Under the pieces are notes generated by a model. The model was not told the origin of the DNA. It saw only the letters and a program-made list of their open reading frames with translations, and made no database searches. From Hyphomicrobiales bacterium (GTDB taxonomy: Bacteria > Pseudomonadota > Alphaproteobacteria > Rhizobiales > Rhizobiaceae): a DNA stretch of 64,000 nucleotides. The translations under genes were made by a program, and so were the position numbers. Within the stretch, counting starts at the first letter, position 1; each line of letters starts with the position of its first letter. The DNA lies in NCBI GenBank assembly GCA_900471515.1, contig UCFC01000013.1, positions 62,001 to 126,000 of the forward strand, given 5' to 3'. This document shows positions 43,798-52,545 of this stretch, piece after piece.

Positions 43798-45150
43798 CTA
43801 TGCTGCCGGTTTGCTGTTGGCGAGATACTTTTCCAGCCAGTGGATATCATAGTCGCCATTGGCGATATCCTGGTTGGAAACGAGATCCTGGAACAGTGGC
43901 AGCGTGGTCTTGATCCCGTCAACGACAAATTCATCGAGCGCACGGCGCAGGCGCATCATGCATTCGACACGCGTGCGGCCATGGACGATCAGCTTGCCGA
44001 TGAGGCTGTCGTAATAGGGCGGGATCTTGTAGCCCTGATAGGCACCGGAATCGATGCGCACGCCAAGACCGCCGGGCGCATGGAAATGCGTGATCGTGCC
44101 GGGCGAGGGCACGAAGGTGCGCGCGTCCTCGGCATTGATGCGGCATTCGATGGCATGGCCCTGGAAATGCACCTCGTCCTGCGTGACCGAGAGGCCGCCG
44201 CCGGAGGCGACGCGGATCTGCTCATGCACGAGGTCGATGCCGGTGATCGCTTCCGTGACCGGATGCTCCACCTGCAGGCGGGTGTTCATTTCGATGAAAT
44301 AGAACTCGCCGTTTTCGTAGAGGAACTCGATCGTGCCGGCGCCGCGATATTTCAGCTTCTTCATGGCGTCGGCGCAGATCTGGCCGATCTTCATGCGCTG
44401 TTCGACATTGAGGGCAGGCGAATTGGCCTCTTCCCAGACCTTCTGGTGACGGCGCTGCAGCGAGCAGTCGCGTTCGCCGAGATGGATCGCATTGCCCTCG
44501 CCATCGCCAAACACCTGGATTTCGATGTGGCGCGGCTTTTCGAGGTATTTTTCCATGTAGACGGCATCGTTGCCGAAGGCCGCGGCCGCCTCGGTGCGGG
44601 CCGTCGACCAGGCTTCGATCAGGTCGGCTTCGGTCTTGGCGACCTTCATGCCGCGTCCGCCGCCGCCGGCCGTTGCCTTGATGAGCACCGGATAGCCGAT
44701 ATAGGCCGCCGTCTTCAGCGCGTCCTCTTCGGTCTTTACTTCGCCGTCGGAACCGGGAACGACGGGAATGCCGAGTTCCTGCGCCGTCGTCTTGGCGGTG
44801 ATCTTGTCGCCCATGATGCGGATATGTTCCGCCGTCGGGCCGATGAAGGTAATGCCGTGCGCTTCGAGAATATCGGCGAACTTGGCGTTCTCCGACAGGA
44901 AGCCGTAACCCGGATGCACGGCGTCGGCGCCGGTGATCTCGCAGGCCGCGACGATCTGGTGGATGTTGAGATAGCTTTCGCGCGACGGCGGCGGGCCGAT
45001 GCACACGCTCTCGTCGGCAAGGCGCACATGCATGGCGTCGGCGTCGGCCGTCGAATGCACGGCAACGCTGGCAATGCCGAGTTCCTTGCAGGCGCGCAGC
45101 ACGCGAAGGGCGATCTCGCCGCGATTGGCTATGAGGATCTTCGAGATCAT
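43798..45150 (-). CDS. accC: Acetyl-CoA carboxylase, biotin carboxylase subunit
   Basis: 450 residues. The ATP-grasp enzyme that carboxylates the biotin of AccB for fatty acid synthesis. N-terminal [20 protein letters not shown], the ATP loop [20 protein letters not shown] near residue 159, and [18 protein letters not shown] near residue 287 are present. The length is standard. It starts 10 bases after the accB stop. Confidence 0.97.
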   Translation of the reverse strand: MISKILIANRGEIALRVLRACKELGIASVAVHSTADADAMHVRLADESVCIGPPPSRESYLNIHQIVAACEITGADAVHPGYGFLSENAKFADILEAHGITFIGPTAEHIRIMGDKITAKTTAQELGIPVVPGSDGEVKTEEDALKTAAYIGYPVLIKATAGGGGRGMKVAKTEADLIEAWSTARTEAAAAFGNDAVYMEKYLEKPRHIEIQVFGDGEGNAIHLGERDCSLQRRHQKVWEEANSPALNVEQRMKIGQICADAMKKLKYRGAGTIEFLYENGEFYFIEMNTRLQVEHPVTEAITGIDLVHEQIRVASGGGLSVTQDEVHFQGHAIECRINAEDARTFVPSPGTITHFHAPGGLGVRIDSGAYQGYKIPPYYDSLIGKLIVHGRTRVECMMRLRRALDEFVVDGIKTTLPLFQDLVSNQDIANGDYDIHWLEKYLANSKPAA

Positions 45151-45160
45151 GGCTGAAGCC

Positions 45161-45640
45161 TTATTCGATGACGACGAGCGCCTGACCGTATTCGACGGGC
45201 ATGCCGTCTTCGACGAGGATTTCCGTGACCTTGCCGGACTTCGGCGAAGGAATCTGGTTCATCGTCTTCATCGCTTCGATGATGAGCAGCGTCTGGCCTT
45301 CCTTGACGGTCGCGCCGATTTCGATGAAGGCGCGCGCGCCCGGTGCCGGCGCCATGTAGGCGGTGCCCACCATCGGCGCGTTGACAGTATTGGCCGGGTT
45401 GCGGCCGGCAACGGCGGCCGGGGCGGCGGCGGCCGCGACCGGGGCTGCGGCTGCAGCGGCAGGTGCCGCATAGGCAGGAGCTGCGATCGGCGCCTGGATG
45501 TACTGGGTCGTGCCGGCGCGCGAAACGCGGATGCGCAGGTCTTCCTGTTCGACCTCGATCTCGGTCAGATCCGTGTCCTTGAGAATGTTGGCGAGATCGC
45601 GGATCAGAGCCTGATCGATACCGGATTTCTTTTCAGCCAT
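45161..45640 (-). CDS. accB: Biotin carboxyl carrier protein
   Basis: 159 residues. An N-terminal helical part ([20 protein letters not shown]), a flexible Ala/Pro linker (about 50-80), and the biotinyl domain with EAMKTMNQI; Lys125 should carry biotin. Operon order aroQ-accB-accC-aat on the minus strand is the usual one in this group. Confidence 0.96.
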   Translation of the reverse strand: MAEKKSGIDQALIRDLANILKDTDLTEIEVEQEDLRIRVSRAGTTQYIQAPIAAPAYAAPAAAAAAPVAAAAAPAAVAGRNPANTVNAPMVGTAYMAPAPGARAFIEIGATVKEGQTLLIIEAMKTMNQIPSPKSGKVTEILVEDGMPVEYGQALVVIE

Positions 45641-45661
45641 GAGTGTTGCCCTGTCTTCTTC

Positions 45662-46099
45662 TTATGCTGTGATGTTCTTCAGCGCGTGCAGCGCCAGGAT
45701 GTAGCTGTGAGGCCCGAAGCCGCAGATCACGCCCTTGCATGCCGGCGCGATCATCGACTTGTGGCGGAATTCTTCCCGTGCATGCACGTTGGATATGTGG
45801 AGTTCGATGACGGGAATGGAAATGGCGCGGATCGCATCATGCAGAGCGACCGACGTATGCGTATAGGCGCCTGCATTGATGGCAACGCCGGCGGCCTTTT
45901 CGTCCGCTTCGTGGAACCAGTCCACCAGCGTGCCTTCGTGATTGCTTTGGCGGAAATCGATGTCGAACCCGAGTTCGCGGCCTGCAGCCTTGCAGTCCGC
46001 CTCTATGTCCTTGAGCGTCTTGCCGCCATAGATGCCAGGTTCTCGCTTGCCCAGCATATTCAGGTTGGGTCCGTTCAGGACAAAAATCGTTTGCGTCAT
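45662..46099 (-). CDS. aroQ: Type II 3-dehydroquinate dehydratase
   Basis: 145 residues. Third step of the shikimate pathway. Signatures: FVLNGPNLNMLGKREPGIYG near the start, with the catalytic tyrosine in IYG, then INAGAYTHTSVALHDAI and ELHISNVHAREEFRHKS. The ATG giving MTQTIFVLNG is the family start; the open frame runs 47 codons further upstream without family support. It is first in the operon with accB-accC-aat. Confidence 0.96.
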   Translation of the reverse strand: MTQTIFVLNGPNLNMLGKREPGIYGGKTLKDIEADCKAAGRELGFDIDFRQSNHEGTLVDWFHEADEKAAGVAINAGAYTHTSVALHDAIRAISIPVIELHISNVHAREEFRHKSMIAPACKGVICGFGPHSYILALHALKNITA

Positions 46100-46226
46100 C
46101 GAATGTTCCGTTTGGCGCTTCGGCTCCCGATCCTCTCTGGACCGGGCAACCGTTACGCGGTTCATTGTATTCATCACGTCCTGCGCCGGCCTTTTGGCGA
46201 CAAGGCACGGGAATGCGCGAGCGCCA

Positions 46227-46255
46227 CCTATAGACTCCACGCGGGCTTATTGAAA
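46227..46255 (-). promoter_or_regulatory. Candidate aroQ-accB-accC promoter
   Basis: On the minus strand TTTCAA and TATAGG with a 17-base spacer, giving a leader of about 120 nt before aroQ. The -35 element is weak. Confidence 0.35.
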
Positions 46256-46342
46256 GCCCTTACAGAATCGGCAGGGGACGTCGCGCCATGTTTGTCCACA
46301 TGGCTGAAACGCTTTGATTCAGGCTATTTGATGAGCGTGTAT

Positions 46343-47101
46343 TCAGCAGCTTGTCTTGCCGCAGGCCCGCATATTCTTCACCTTGGCTTCGAGATCGTCG
46401 ATGCCGACGGCGCCGGGCACCATTTCGTTGCCGATCACGTAGGACGGCGTACCGCTGATGCCGAGATTGGCGGCGAGCTGATAGGTCGCCTGCACGATAT
46501 CGTCGTTCGGGCTCTTTTTCATCTCCGCCCGGATCTTGTCTTCGCTGACGCCGAGGGCGGCGGCGACCTGCATTGCCGTGTCCTCCGAGGCGCGGCCATC
46601 GCTGCTCAGCATCGCGACGTGGAAATCGCCATATTTTTCAGGCGCAAGCCGCCGGAAGGCATCGGCGACGCGGTGCGCCGCAACCGAATCCGGCCCAAGG
46701 ATCGGGAATTCCTTCAGCACGAAGCGGACGTTCCGGTCCTTTTTCAGGAGCGCCTGCATGTCGGGCAGGGCGTGGCGGCAATAGGTGCAGTTGTAGTCGA
46801 AGAACTCGACGACGGTGACGTCGCCCTTGGGGTTGCCGAGGGTCACGTCATCCTTGGAATCGAAGATGCCGCCATTGTTGTTTTCGATGGCCATGGTGGC
46901 CTTCACCTGCTGGGCCATCTGCTGCTTCTTCTGCAGCGCATCCTGCACGTCGAGCATGATCTCCGGATTTTCGATCAGATACTGTTTGATGAACTCACCC
47001 AGTTCCTTCTTCTGCTGGTCGTCGAGCGCAAATGCCTGAACCGGAAGGGCGATGGAGGCTGCAAGCGCCAGCGCGGTAAGCGTTTTGGGGAAGAAGGCCA
47101 T
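46343..47101 (-). CDS. DsbA-family thiol-disulfide oxidoreductase
   Basis: 252 residues. A signal peptide (LTALALAASIALPVQAFA), a helical N-terminal extension (QQKKELGEFIKQYLIENPEI), then a thioredoxin-fold DsbA domain with the active site CTYC (Cys105, Cys108) in FFDYNCTYCRH and the cis-proline loop GTPSYVIG. It acts in periplasmic disulfide formation, in the Com1/BdbD-like group. The C-terminus ends with two further cysteines (MRACGKTSC), which is unusual. Confidence 0.9.
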   Translation of the reverse strand: MAFFPKTLTALALAASIALPVQAFALDDQQKKELGEFIKQYLIENPEIMLDVQDALQKKQQMAQQVKATMAIENNNGGIFDSKDDVTLGNPKGDVTVVEFFDYNCTYCRHALPDMQALLKKDRNVRFVLKEFPILGPDSVAAHRVADAFRRLAPEKYGDFHVAMLSSDGRASEDTAMQVAAALGVSEDKIRAEMKKSPNDDIVQATYQLAANLGISGTPSYVIGNEMVPGAVGIDDLEAKVKNMRACGKTSC

Positions 47102-47300
47102 GATATCCTCGTCGTCGGCTGATGGATTTTCGAAGCGGAAAATAGCATCGCCGGGTTAATGGGCTTGGAGCGTCGTATCAAATTACGGCGCCTCGGGCCG
47201 CCATCAAACAGGAAATTTCCCCCGATCCAGGCCCTCGCGGGATTGTGATGAACCGATTATTGCGGCAATTGTCTGGCCGTCAGTTGAAGTCAGGCAGGAA

Positions 47301-48464
47301 GTGATCGTGTTTTCCATCTCCAAACGCAGCGAAGTCGAGCCGTTCCACGCCATGGACGTTCTGGCTGAAGCGACGAAACGGCGCGCGGGCGGCCACCCCG
47401 TCATCTCCATGGCTGTCGGCCAGCCCTCGCACCCCGCGCCCCAGGCGGCTCTCGAAGCCGCCCGCACGGCGCTCGCCGAAGGGCGCATCGGCTATACCGA
47501 TGCCTTGGGCACGGCGCGCCTAAAACATGCGCTTGCCTGGCATTATCGCGACCGCCACGGTCTGGAGATCGACCCCGCCCGCATCGCCATCACCACGGGC
47601 TCGTCGGCCGCCTTCAATCTCGCCTTCCTGTCGCTCTTCGATGCCGGCGACGCGGTTGCCATTGCCCGGCCGGGCTATCCCGCCTACCGCAACATCCTCG
47701 GCGCGCTTGGCCTCAATGTCGTCGAAGTGCCGGTTACGGCCGAGACCCATTTCACTCTGACGCCCGAAAGCCTTGAAGCAATCCAGCAGGAAAAACGTGT
47801 GAAGCTGAAGGGCGTGCTGCTTGCAAGTCCGGCAAATCCGACCGGTACCGTAACCGGCCGCGAAGGCCTGAAAGCGCTGGCTGCCTATTGCGACGCCAAC
47901 GACATCGCCTTCATTTCCGACGAGATCTATCACGGCCTGACCTTCGCGGGCGAAGAGACCAGCGCACTGGAACTGACGGACGAGGCGATCGTCATCAACT
48001 CCTTCTCCAAATATTACTGCATGACCGGCTGGCGGATCGGCTGGATGGTGCTGCCCGAACGGCTGGTGCGCCCGATCGAGCGTGTTGCCCAGAGCCTCTA
48101 CATCTCTCCGCCGGAACTTTCCCAGATCGCAGCGACCGCAGCGCTCGGCGCGAGCGAGGAGCTGGATCGCGTCAAGGCAAGTTATGCCGCCAATCGCGAG
48201 CTGCTGCTCGACCGGCTGCCGAAGATCGGCCTTGAGCCGGCGTCACCCATGGATGGCGCCTTCTATGCCTATGTCGATGTCTCGCGCTTCACCAACGACA
48301 GCATGGATTTTGCCCGCCGCATGCTGGCGCAGATCAATGTCGCGGCAACTCCCGGCCTCGATTTCGATCCGGTGGAGGGACCGCGCACCCTGCGCATGTC
48401 CTATGCCGGTTCGGAAGCCGAAATCGCCGAAGCGCTGGAGCGCATCGGCGCCTGGCTGAAATAG
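47301..48464 (+). CDS. PLP-dependent class I/II aminotransferase
   Basis: 387 residues from a GTG with GGCAGGAA upstream. Fold-type I: GYTDALGTARLKHALAWHY and TTGSSAAFNLAFLSLFDAGD near residues 62-115, AFISDEIYHGLTF near 207, and the PLP lysine in NSFSKYYCMTGWRIGW (about residue 237). The arginine in LRMSYAG near the end binds the substrate carboxylate. The amino-acid specificity cannot be read from sequence. Confidence 0.9.
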   Translation: MIVFSISKRSEVEPFHAMDVLAEATKRRAGGHPVISMAVGQPSHPAPQAALEAARTALAEGRIGYTDALGTARLKHALAWHYRDRHGLEIDPARIAITTGSSAAFNLAFLSLFDAGDAVAIARPGYPAYRNILGALGLNVVEVPVTAETHFTLTPESLEAIQQEKRVKLKGVLLASPANPTGTVTGREGLKALAAYCDANDIAFISDEIYHGLTFAGEETSALELTDEAIVINSFSKYYCMTGWRIGWMVLPERLVRPIERVAQSLYISPPELSQIAATAALGASEELDRVKASYAANRELLLDRLPKIGLEPASPMDGAFYAYVDVSRFTNDSMDFARRMLAQINVAATPGLDFDPVEGPRTLRMSYAGSEAEIAEALERIGAWLK

Positions 48465-48470
48465 AGGTTC

Positions 48471-49262
48471 CTAGTTCTTGTATTCCGGCGCCTGCCGGTC
48501 GAGGACACGCCGGACGCTTTCCAGATGCAGCCGTGCGCTTTCCGGATCGCCTTCGCGCATCTGTCTGGCCGCCTGTGCGGCGATGTCGGCGGGAACGGGG
48601 ATCAGCGGACGTCCGCTGCTCATCGCCTTGAGCTGAACCTCTGCCGCACGTTCCAGGTAATAGAGATCGTCCCAGGCTTCCGCGATATTGGGCGCGCAGA
48701 CCATGACGCCGTGGTTCTTCATGAACAGGATGTCCTTGTCGCCGAGCACGGCGGCAATCCTGTCGCCCTCGCGCTCATCGAGCGCCAGACCGTTATAATT
48801 CTCGTCGACGGCGACGCGCCCGTAGAATTTCAGGGCCGTCTGCCCGGCCCAGACGAAAGGATCGCCTTCGATCATGCTGAGCGCCGTCGCGTTCGGCATA
48901 TGGGTGTGAAAGGCGGCTCCGACGCGCGGCGACATCCTGTGCAGACGGGCATGGATGAAGAAGGCGGTGGCCTCGGGCACGCCATCGCCGGCCACGACAT
49001 TGCCTTCGAAATCGCAGATCAGCAGCGATGAGGCCGTGGCTTCCTGAAATGCCCAGCCAAGCCTGTTGACGAGAAAGAGATCGGGATGGCCGGGCACGAC
49101 CGCGGAAAAATGGTTGCAGATGCCTTCTTCGAGGCCGAGCCGTGCCGCCATTCTCAGGCATGCGGCCAGATCGACGCGGGCCTGCCGGATCTCGTCCGTA
49201 TCGAGCGGCAGATTGCGCAATATCGCCGGCTGTCCCTTCGCCAGGTTCAGTTCATGAGCCAT
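48471..49262 (-). CDS. Class II aldolase/adducin-family protein
   Basis: 263 residues. The domain begins QARVDLAACLRMAARLGLEE, with ICNHFSAVVPG. The zinc ligands lie in AAFHTHMPNATALS near residue 120 and MKNHGVMVCAP near residue 180. Members cleave sugar phosphates or act on related hydroxy-acids; the substrate is unknown. RBS GGAGGCGAG. The HAD gene lies immediately upstream (17 bases), so the pair is an operon, diverging from a LysR gene that may regulate it. Confidence 0.88.
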   Translation of the reverse strand: MAHELNLAKGQPAILRNLPLDTDEIRQARVDLAACLRMAARLGLEEGICNHFSAVVPGHPDLFLVNRLGWAFQEATASSLLICDFEGNVVAGDGVPEATAFFIHARLHRMSPRVGAAFHTHMPNATALSMIEGDPFVWAGQTALKFYGRVAVDENYNGLALDEREGDRIAAVLGDKDILFMKNHGVMVCAPNIAEAWDDLYYLERAAEVQLKAMSSGRPLIPVPADIAAQAARQMREGDPESARLHLESVRRVLDRQAPEYKN

Positions 49263-49279
49263 GTCTCGCCTCCAATGAA

Positions 49280-49981
49280 TTACATCCAGCCCTTCGCCGC
49301 AAACAGGCCGGGGACCCTGTCCAGCGTCGGCACGACCTCGTTTGGGCGGTAGTCGCTGAGCGGTTTGCGCCCGGTACCGCGATCCACCCAGATCGCACGA
49401 AAACCGAGTTCGCGGGCGGCGGCAAGGTCGAGATGCGGGCTGGCGCAGATATGCACGAGATCATCCATGCCGATGCCGAGCGTTTTCCAGGCATGCCGGA
49501 AGATCTGTGCGGACGGCTTGTAGGCTTGTGCCTGCTCGGCGGTTATCACCCGGTCGACGAAACCGCCAAGCTGCGCGATGTTGCCGGCGATGATCGCATC
49601 GTCCGTGTTGGAGATGACGGCCAGCTTGAAGCCGGCGGCCTTGAGCCTGCCGAGCGTTTCGACGACTTCCGGGAAGGGCGGCATCCGGCCGATCGAGGAG
49701 GTCAGGAGGTCGCCATCGGCGCTGTCGAAATTCAGGCTGAATTCCTTCATCGCCAGTTCCAGCGCGAGCGCCGTCACCTGCTTGAAGGAACGGTGCGGCC
49801 GCTGTCCTTCCAGCTGATGTTCGTATCGGTCGTAAACGGCAATGAAGGCGGGCTGGTCGATGTCGCCGCCCTTGGCCGACAGGATCGCATCCATGGCGGC
49901 CAGCAGGCCTTCGTCCCATTGGATCAGCGTGCCGTAACAATCGAAGGTCAGCCAGGTCGGCCGGTTTCCGGGAAGCGTCAT
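49280..49981 (-). CDS. HAD hydrolase, 2-haloacid dehalogenase type II-like
   Basis: 233 residues. The nucleophile Asp14 is in LTFDCYGTLIQWD, motif II is in LAVISNTDDAI, and motif III/IV is around KPSAQIFRHAWKTLG and RAIWVDRGTGRKPLSD. Similar to haloacid dehalogenases and phosphoglycolate-type phosphatases. GGAGACGAGAG precedes the ATG. In an operon with the aldolase downstream and divergent from lysR. Confidence 0.88.
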   Translation of the reverse strand: MTLPGNRPTWLTFDCYGTLIQWDEGLLAAMDAILSAKGGDIDQPAFIAVYDRYEHQLEGQRPHRSFKQVTALALELAMKEFSLNFDSADGDLLTSSIGRMPPFPEVVETLGRLKAAGFKLAVISNTDDAIIAGNIAQLGGFVDRVITAEQAQAYKPSAQIFRHAWKTLGIGMDDLVHICASPHLDLAAARELGFRAIWVDRGTGRKPLSDYRPNEVVPTLDRVPGLFAAKGWM

Positions 49982-50007
49982 CTCTCGTCTCCATGATTTG
50001 CCGCATG

Positions 50008-50036
50008 TTGACAAAGAAACGGGCCATTGAAAAATT
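50008..50036 (+). promoter_or_regulatory. Candidate lysR promoter in the divergent gap
   Basis: TTGACA followed 17 bases later by AAAATT, in the 87-base gap between the HAD and LysR starts. Such short gaps usually hold the LysR-type operator for both directions. Confidence 0.4.
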
Positions 50037-50068
50037 AAATGTCGAAATCATCAACATTGGAAAATCGA

Positions 50069-50920
50069 ATGAGCTTCGCCTTCGATCTCGATCTTCTCCG
50101 GACTTTCGCGGCCGTCATCGACGCCGGCGGTTTCACGCGCGCGGCCGAGCGCATTCATCTCACCCAGTCCACCGTCAGCCAGCAGATCAAGAAACTCGAA
50201 GCCAATATCGGCCACAGCCTGCTTCTGCGGGACAAATCGACGGGCAGCGTCCAGACGACGGAGGAGGGCGAGGTTCTGCTCAGCTATGCGCGGCGCCTGC
50301 TGGCAACGGCCGAAGAGGCGATGGAAATCATGCGCAAGCCGGCTGCACCCAAGACCGTCAGGCTCGGTGTTCCCGAGGATTTTGCCGGCCGCAGGCTTAT
50401 CGATCTGCTGTCGGGCTTTGCGGCCGCCTCTCCGCATATAAGGCTCGATACGGTCAGCGGCTGGAGCGTCGAGCTTCGCCGCCTTCTGGACGCCGGCGAG
50501 ATCGACCTTGCGCTGATCAAGCGCGAGCCGGGCGACGGCGGCTGTCTGGCAAGCTGGAAGGAGGAACTGGTCTGGGTCGAGAGCATGAGCCGGCCGGTTC
50601 GGGGCGAGCCTGTCCCGCTCGCGGTTTTTCCCGTCGGCTGCATCTACAGGGAGAGGGCCATCCGTTTTGTCGAACGCAGCGGATGGCGCTGGCGCATCGC
50701 CTATACGAGCCAAGGCCTGATGGGTGTCCAGGCGGCGGTCGCGTCAGGCCTCGGCATCAGCCTGCTTCCGTCGGATGCCGTCCTGCCTGAACATCGCCGG
50801 CTTGGAGCGGCGGACGGCTTCGATCCGCAGCCAGCCTCCGAACTTGCCCTTGTCGGGGGAAGGCCGCGGCTCTCGGCGGAGAGCCGCTCGCTTGCCGATT
50901 TCCTTGCGGCCAATCTTTAG
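50069..50920 (+). CDS. LysR-family transcriptional regulator
   Basis: 283 residues. The winged helix-turn-helix is FDLDLLRTFAAVIDAGGFTR with AERIHLTQSTVSQQIKKLE. The substrate-binding domain begins KTVRLGVPEDFAGRRLIDLL. The ATG giving MSFAFDLD is chosen, ten codons inside the longest frame. It is divergent from the HAD-aldolase operon and is the likely regulator of it. Its last four bases overlap the convergent DUF2778 gene. Confidence 0.92.
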   Translation: MSFAFDLDLLRTFAAVIDAGGFTRAAERIHLTQSTVSQQIKKLEANIGHSLLLRDKSTGSVQTTEEGEVLLSYARRLLATAEEAMEIMRKPAAPKTVRLGVPEDFAGRRLIDLLSGFAAASPHIRLDTVSGWSVELRRLLDAGEIDLALIKREPGDGGCLASWKEELVWVESMSRPVRGEPVPLAVFPVGCIYRERAIRFVERSGWRWRIAYTSQGLMGVQAAVASGLGISLLPSDAVLPEHRRLGAADGFDPQPASELALVGGRPRLSAESRSLADFLAANL

Positions 50921-52257
50921 GTGCGTGAGGAGAAGAGCGAGGCCAGCGTCGATGACGGCTTGTTGTTCAGCCGCGGCACGACGACGAGCTGCCTGATATC
51001 GCCGCGTTTGTAGGCGGCGAGGAAGCGCTTGTAATCCTTGAAGGAAACGCAACCGTTGGAATCGCCGTTCCGGCCGAGCATATAGGTATGCGCCAGCAGG
51101 CCGACACGGTTGAAGATCGCTTCCGAGCCTTGTACCGGCGTCAGGCGAATGGCTTCCACGCCGTGGAACAGCGCCTCGCGCATCGTCAGGTTATAGGTGT
51201 GCGGCGGCGTCGGTCCGCGCATCTTCTGGTTCACGAAACGCGGATTGTCACGCATCTTGCCGAGGCCGGAATGGGCCTCCAGGCGTTCGCCGTTCGGCAG
51301 ATAGACCGTGCTGTTTTCGATATCGTAGATGGCGACGCCGGCCCGCAGGCGCGGCGTAAAGACCGGCTTGTCATAGCGCGGCACGGCATCGTCGTCGTCA
51401 TCCTCGATCGGCGAGTTCGGCTTGGCATAGGCAAGCACCGGCTCGGCAGCGCGAGGCGCCCCCTTGGAGGCCGGGGCGGGTTTGCCGACGAGACCGTCGG
51501 GCCGCGCCATCGGCAGCGGTATGGAATCCTCATCGGGCGCGAGAACCAGATCGAAAGGCTGGGCGCCATCGTCCGCCTCGGCAACGTCGACGGGCTGATC
51601 GGCGACAGGGGCGGTGGCGCGGTTGACCGGCGCCGGCTCGATCGGAGCAGGCATCACGCGCGCCCCGGCATCGGCCAGGGCGAGCATCGCCGGCATCTCG
51701 GCGGCGGCGACAACCTCCTTCGACGGAATGATGATCCGGTCGGCATCGTCCTCGTCGGAGACGGCGGAAGCGGTTTCGACGGCCGGCGGTGTCGCCTTGA
51801 TGGCATCTTCCTTGCTGAAGCGCGGATTGTCGGAGACGGCAACCGGCTGAACCTGTGCGACGGCAACGGCAAGACGATTGGTCTTCGCAAGCGCCAGGAC
51901 CGCATTCGAGGCCGCCGATGTCTTCTCTGCATGCGACTGGATCAACTGCGCCGTCAAAGGCACAACCGGCTTGGCATCGAATGCCGCAAGGCGTGAAGCC
52001 TTGTTCACATGGATGAGACGCTCACGCGTGGCGGCAACAGGTGCTGGCCTTGGCGCTGCCGTGACCTCGGCCATTTCCTTATGCGAGGAAAACGGCATCG
52101 ACACGGATTGCATCGTCGCGACAGTGCCGATCAGCCATGTGGAGGTCAGGAGCCCGGCGATTGCGATGCCGGCAAGAAAACCGCGAGATCTTCCCGAACG
52201 AACAGGGGATCCGCCAAAAGGGGCGACGTTATTGAACGTCCCTACCGCAAACGCCAT
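50917..52257 (-). CDS. DUF2778 (Tlde1-like) membrane-anchored protein
   Basis: 446 residues. One N-terminal membrane helix (FLAGIAIAGLLTSTWLIGTVA, about 27-47), a long disordered Ala/Pro/Val/Asp-rich region (about 50-310), and a C-terminal DUF2778 domain with RNPR-like and HTYMLGRNGDSNGCVSFKDY motifs; the conserved His and Cys resemble L,D-transpeptidase residues. The Tlde1 family includes peptidoglycan-active T6SS effectors, but no T6SS is nearby and the protein has its own anchor, so a housekeeping cell-wall role is more likely. Confidence 0.82.
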   Translation of the reverse strand: MAFAVGTFNNVAPFGGSPVRSGRSRGFLAGIAIAGLLTSTWLIGTVATMQSVSMPFSSHKEMAEVTAAPRPAPVAATRERLIHVNKASRLAAFDAKPVVPLTAQLIQSHAEKTSAASNAVLALAKTNRLAVAVAQVQPVAVSDNPRFSKEDAIKATPPAVETASAVSDEDDADRIIIPSKEVVAAAEMPAMLALADAGARVMPAPIEPAPVNRATAPVADQPVDVAEADDGAQPFDLVLAPDEDSIPLPMARPDGLVGKPAPASKGAPRAAEPVLAYAKPNSPIEDDDDDAVPRYDKPVFTPRLRAGVAIYDIENSTVYLPNGERLEAHSGLGKMRDNPRFVNQKMRGPTPPHTYNLTMREALFHGVEAIRLTPVQGSEAIFNRVGLLAHTYMLGRNGDSNGCVSFKDYKRFLAAYKRGDIRQLVVVPRLNNKPSSTLASLFSSRT

Positions 52258-52545
52258 ACTCTACTCGTCTTCCAAACACGCTACGCAGGCCGGCAGCACT
52301 GGCTACTTGATCTTTGCCGGAGCCGCTAACTGCCCAAAAAGGCCGAATTTTGGCCTGTCCGCGACATGCGACCGTTTCTTAAGGATGACGAACTATGGTT
52401 TCCAATTGGTTTACGGATGCGGGGCTCTGCTTCGATTGTCGCGAAAAGAGACGCAATATTTTAGGGATAGCTGTTTTTCGAAGGCTCGTCTCGTCTGCGT
52501 GTCACCGTCCGGTGCGGGATGGCTTGCGGGTAGGTTTTCCTGCCG
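52258..52545. other. Gap between phaC and the DUF2778 gene
   Basis: 288 bases with no credible gene. It carries the DUF2778 upstream region and the phaC end. A GC-rich dyad around 52499-52515 could help end phaC transcription; otherwise I see nothing. Confidence 0.45.

Noticed and set aside
44999..47122. A 707-codon open frame antisense to accB, aroQ and the DsbA-like gene
   Set aside because: Crosses three real genes and their gaps; no domain.
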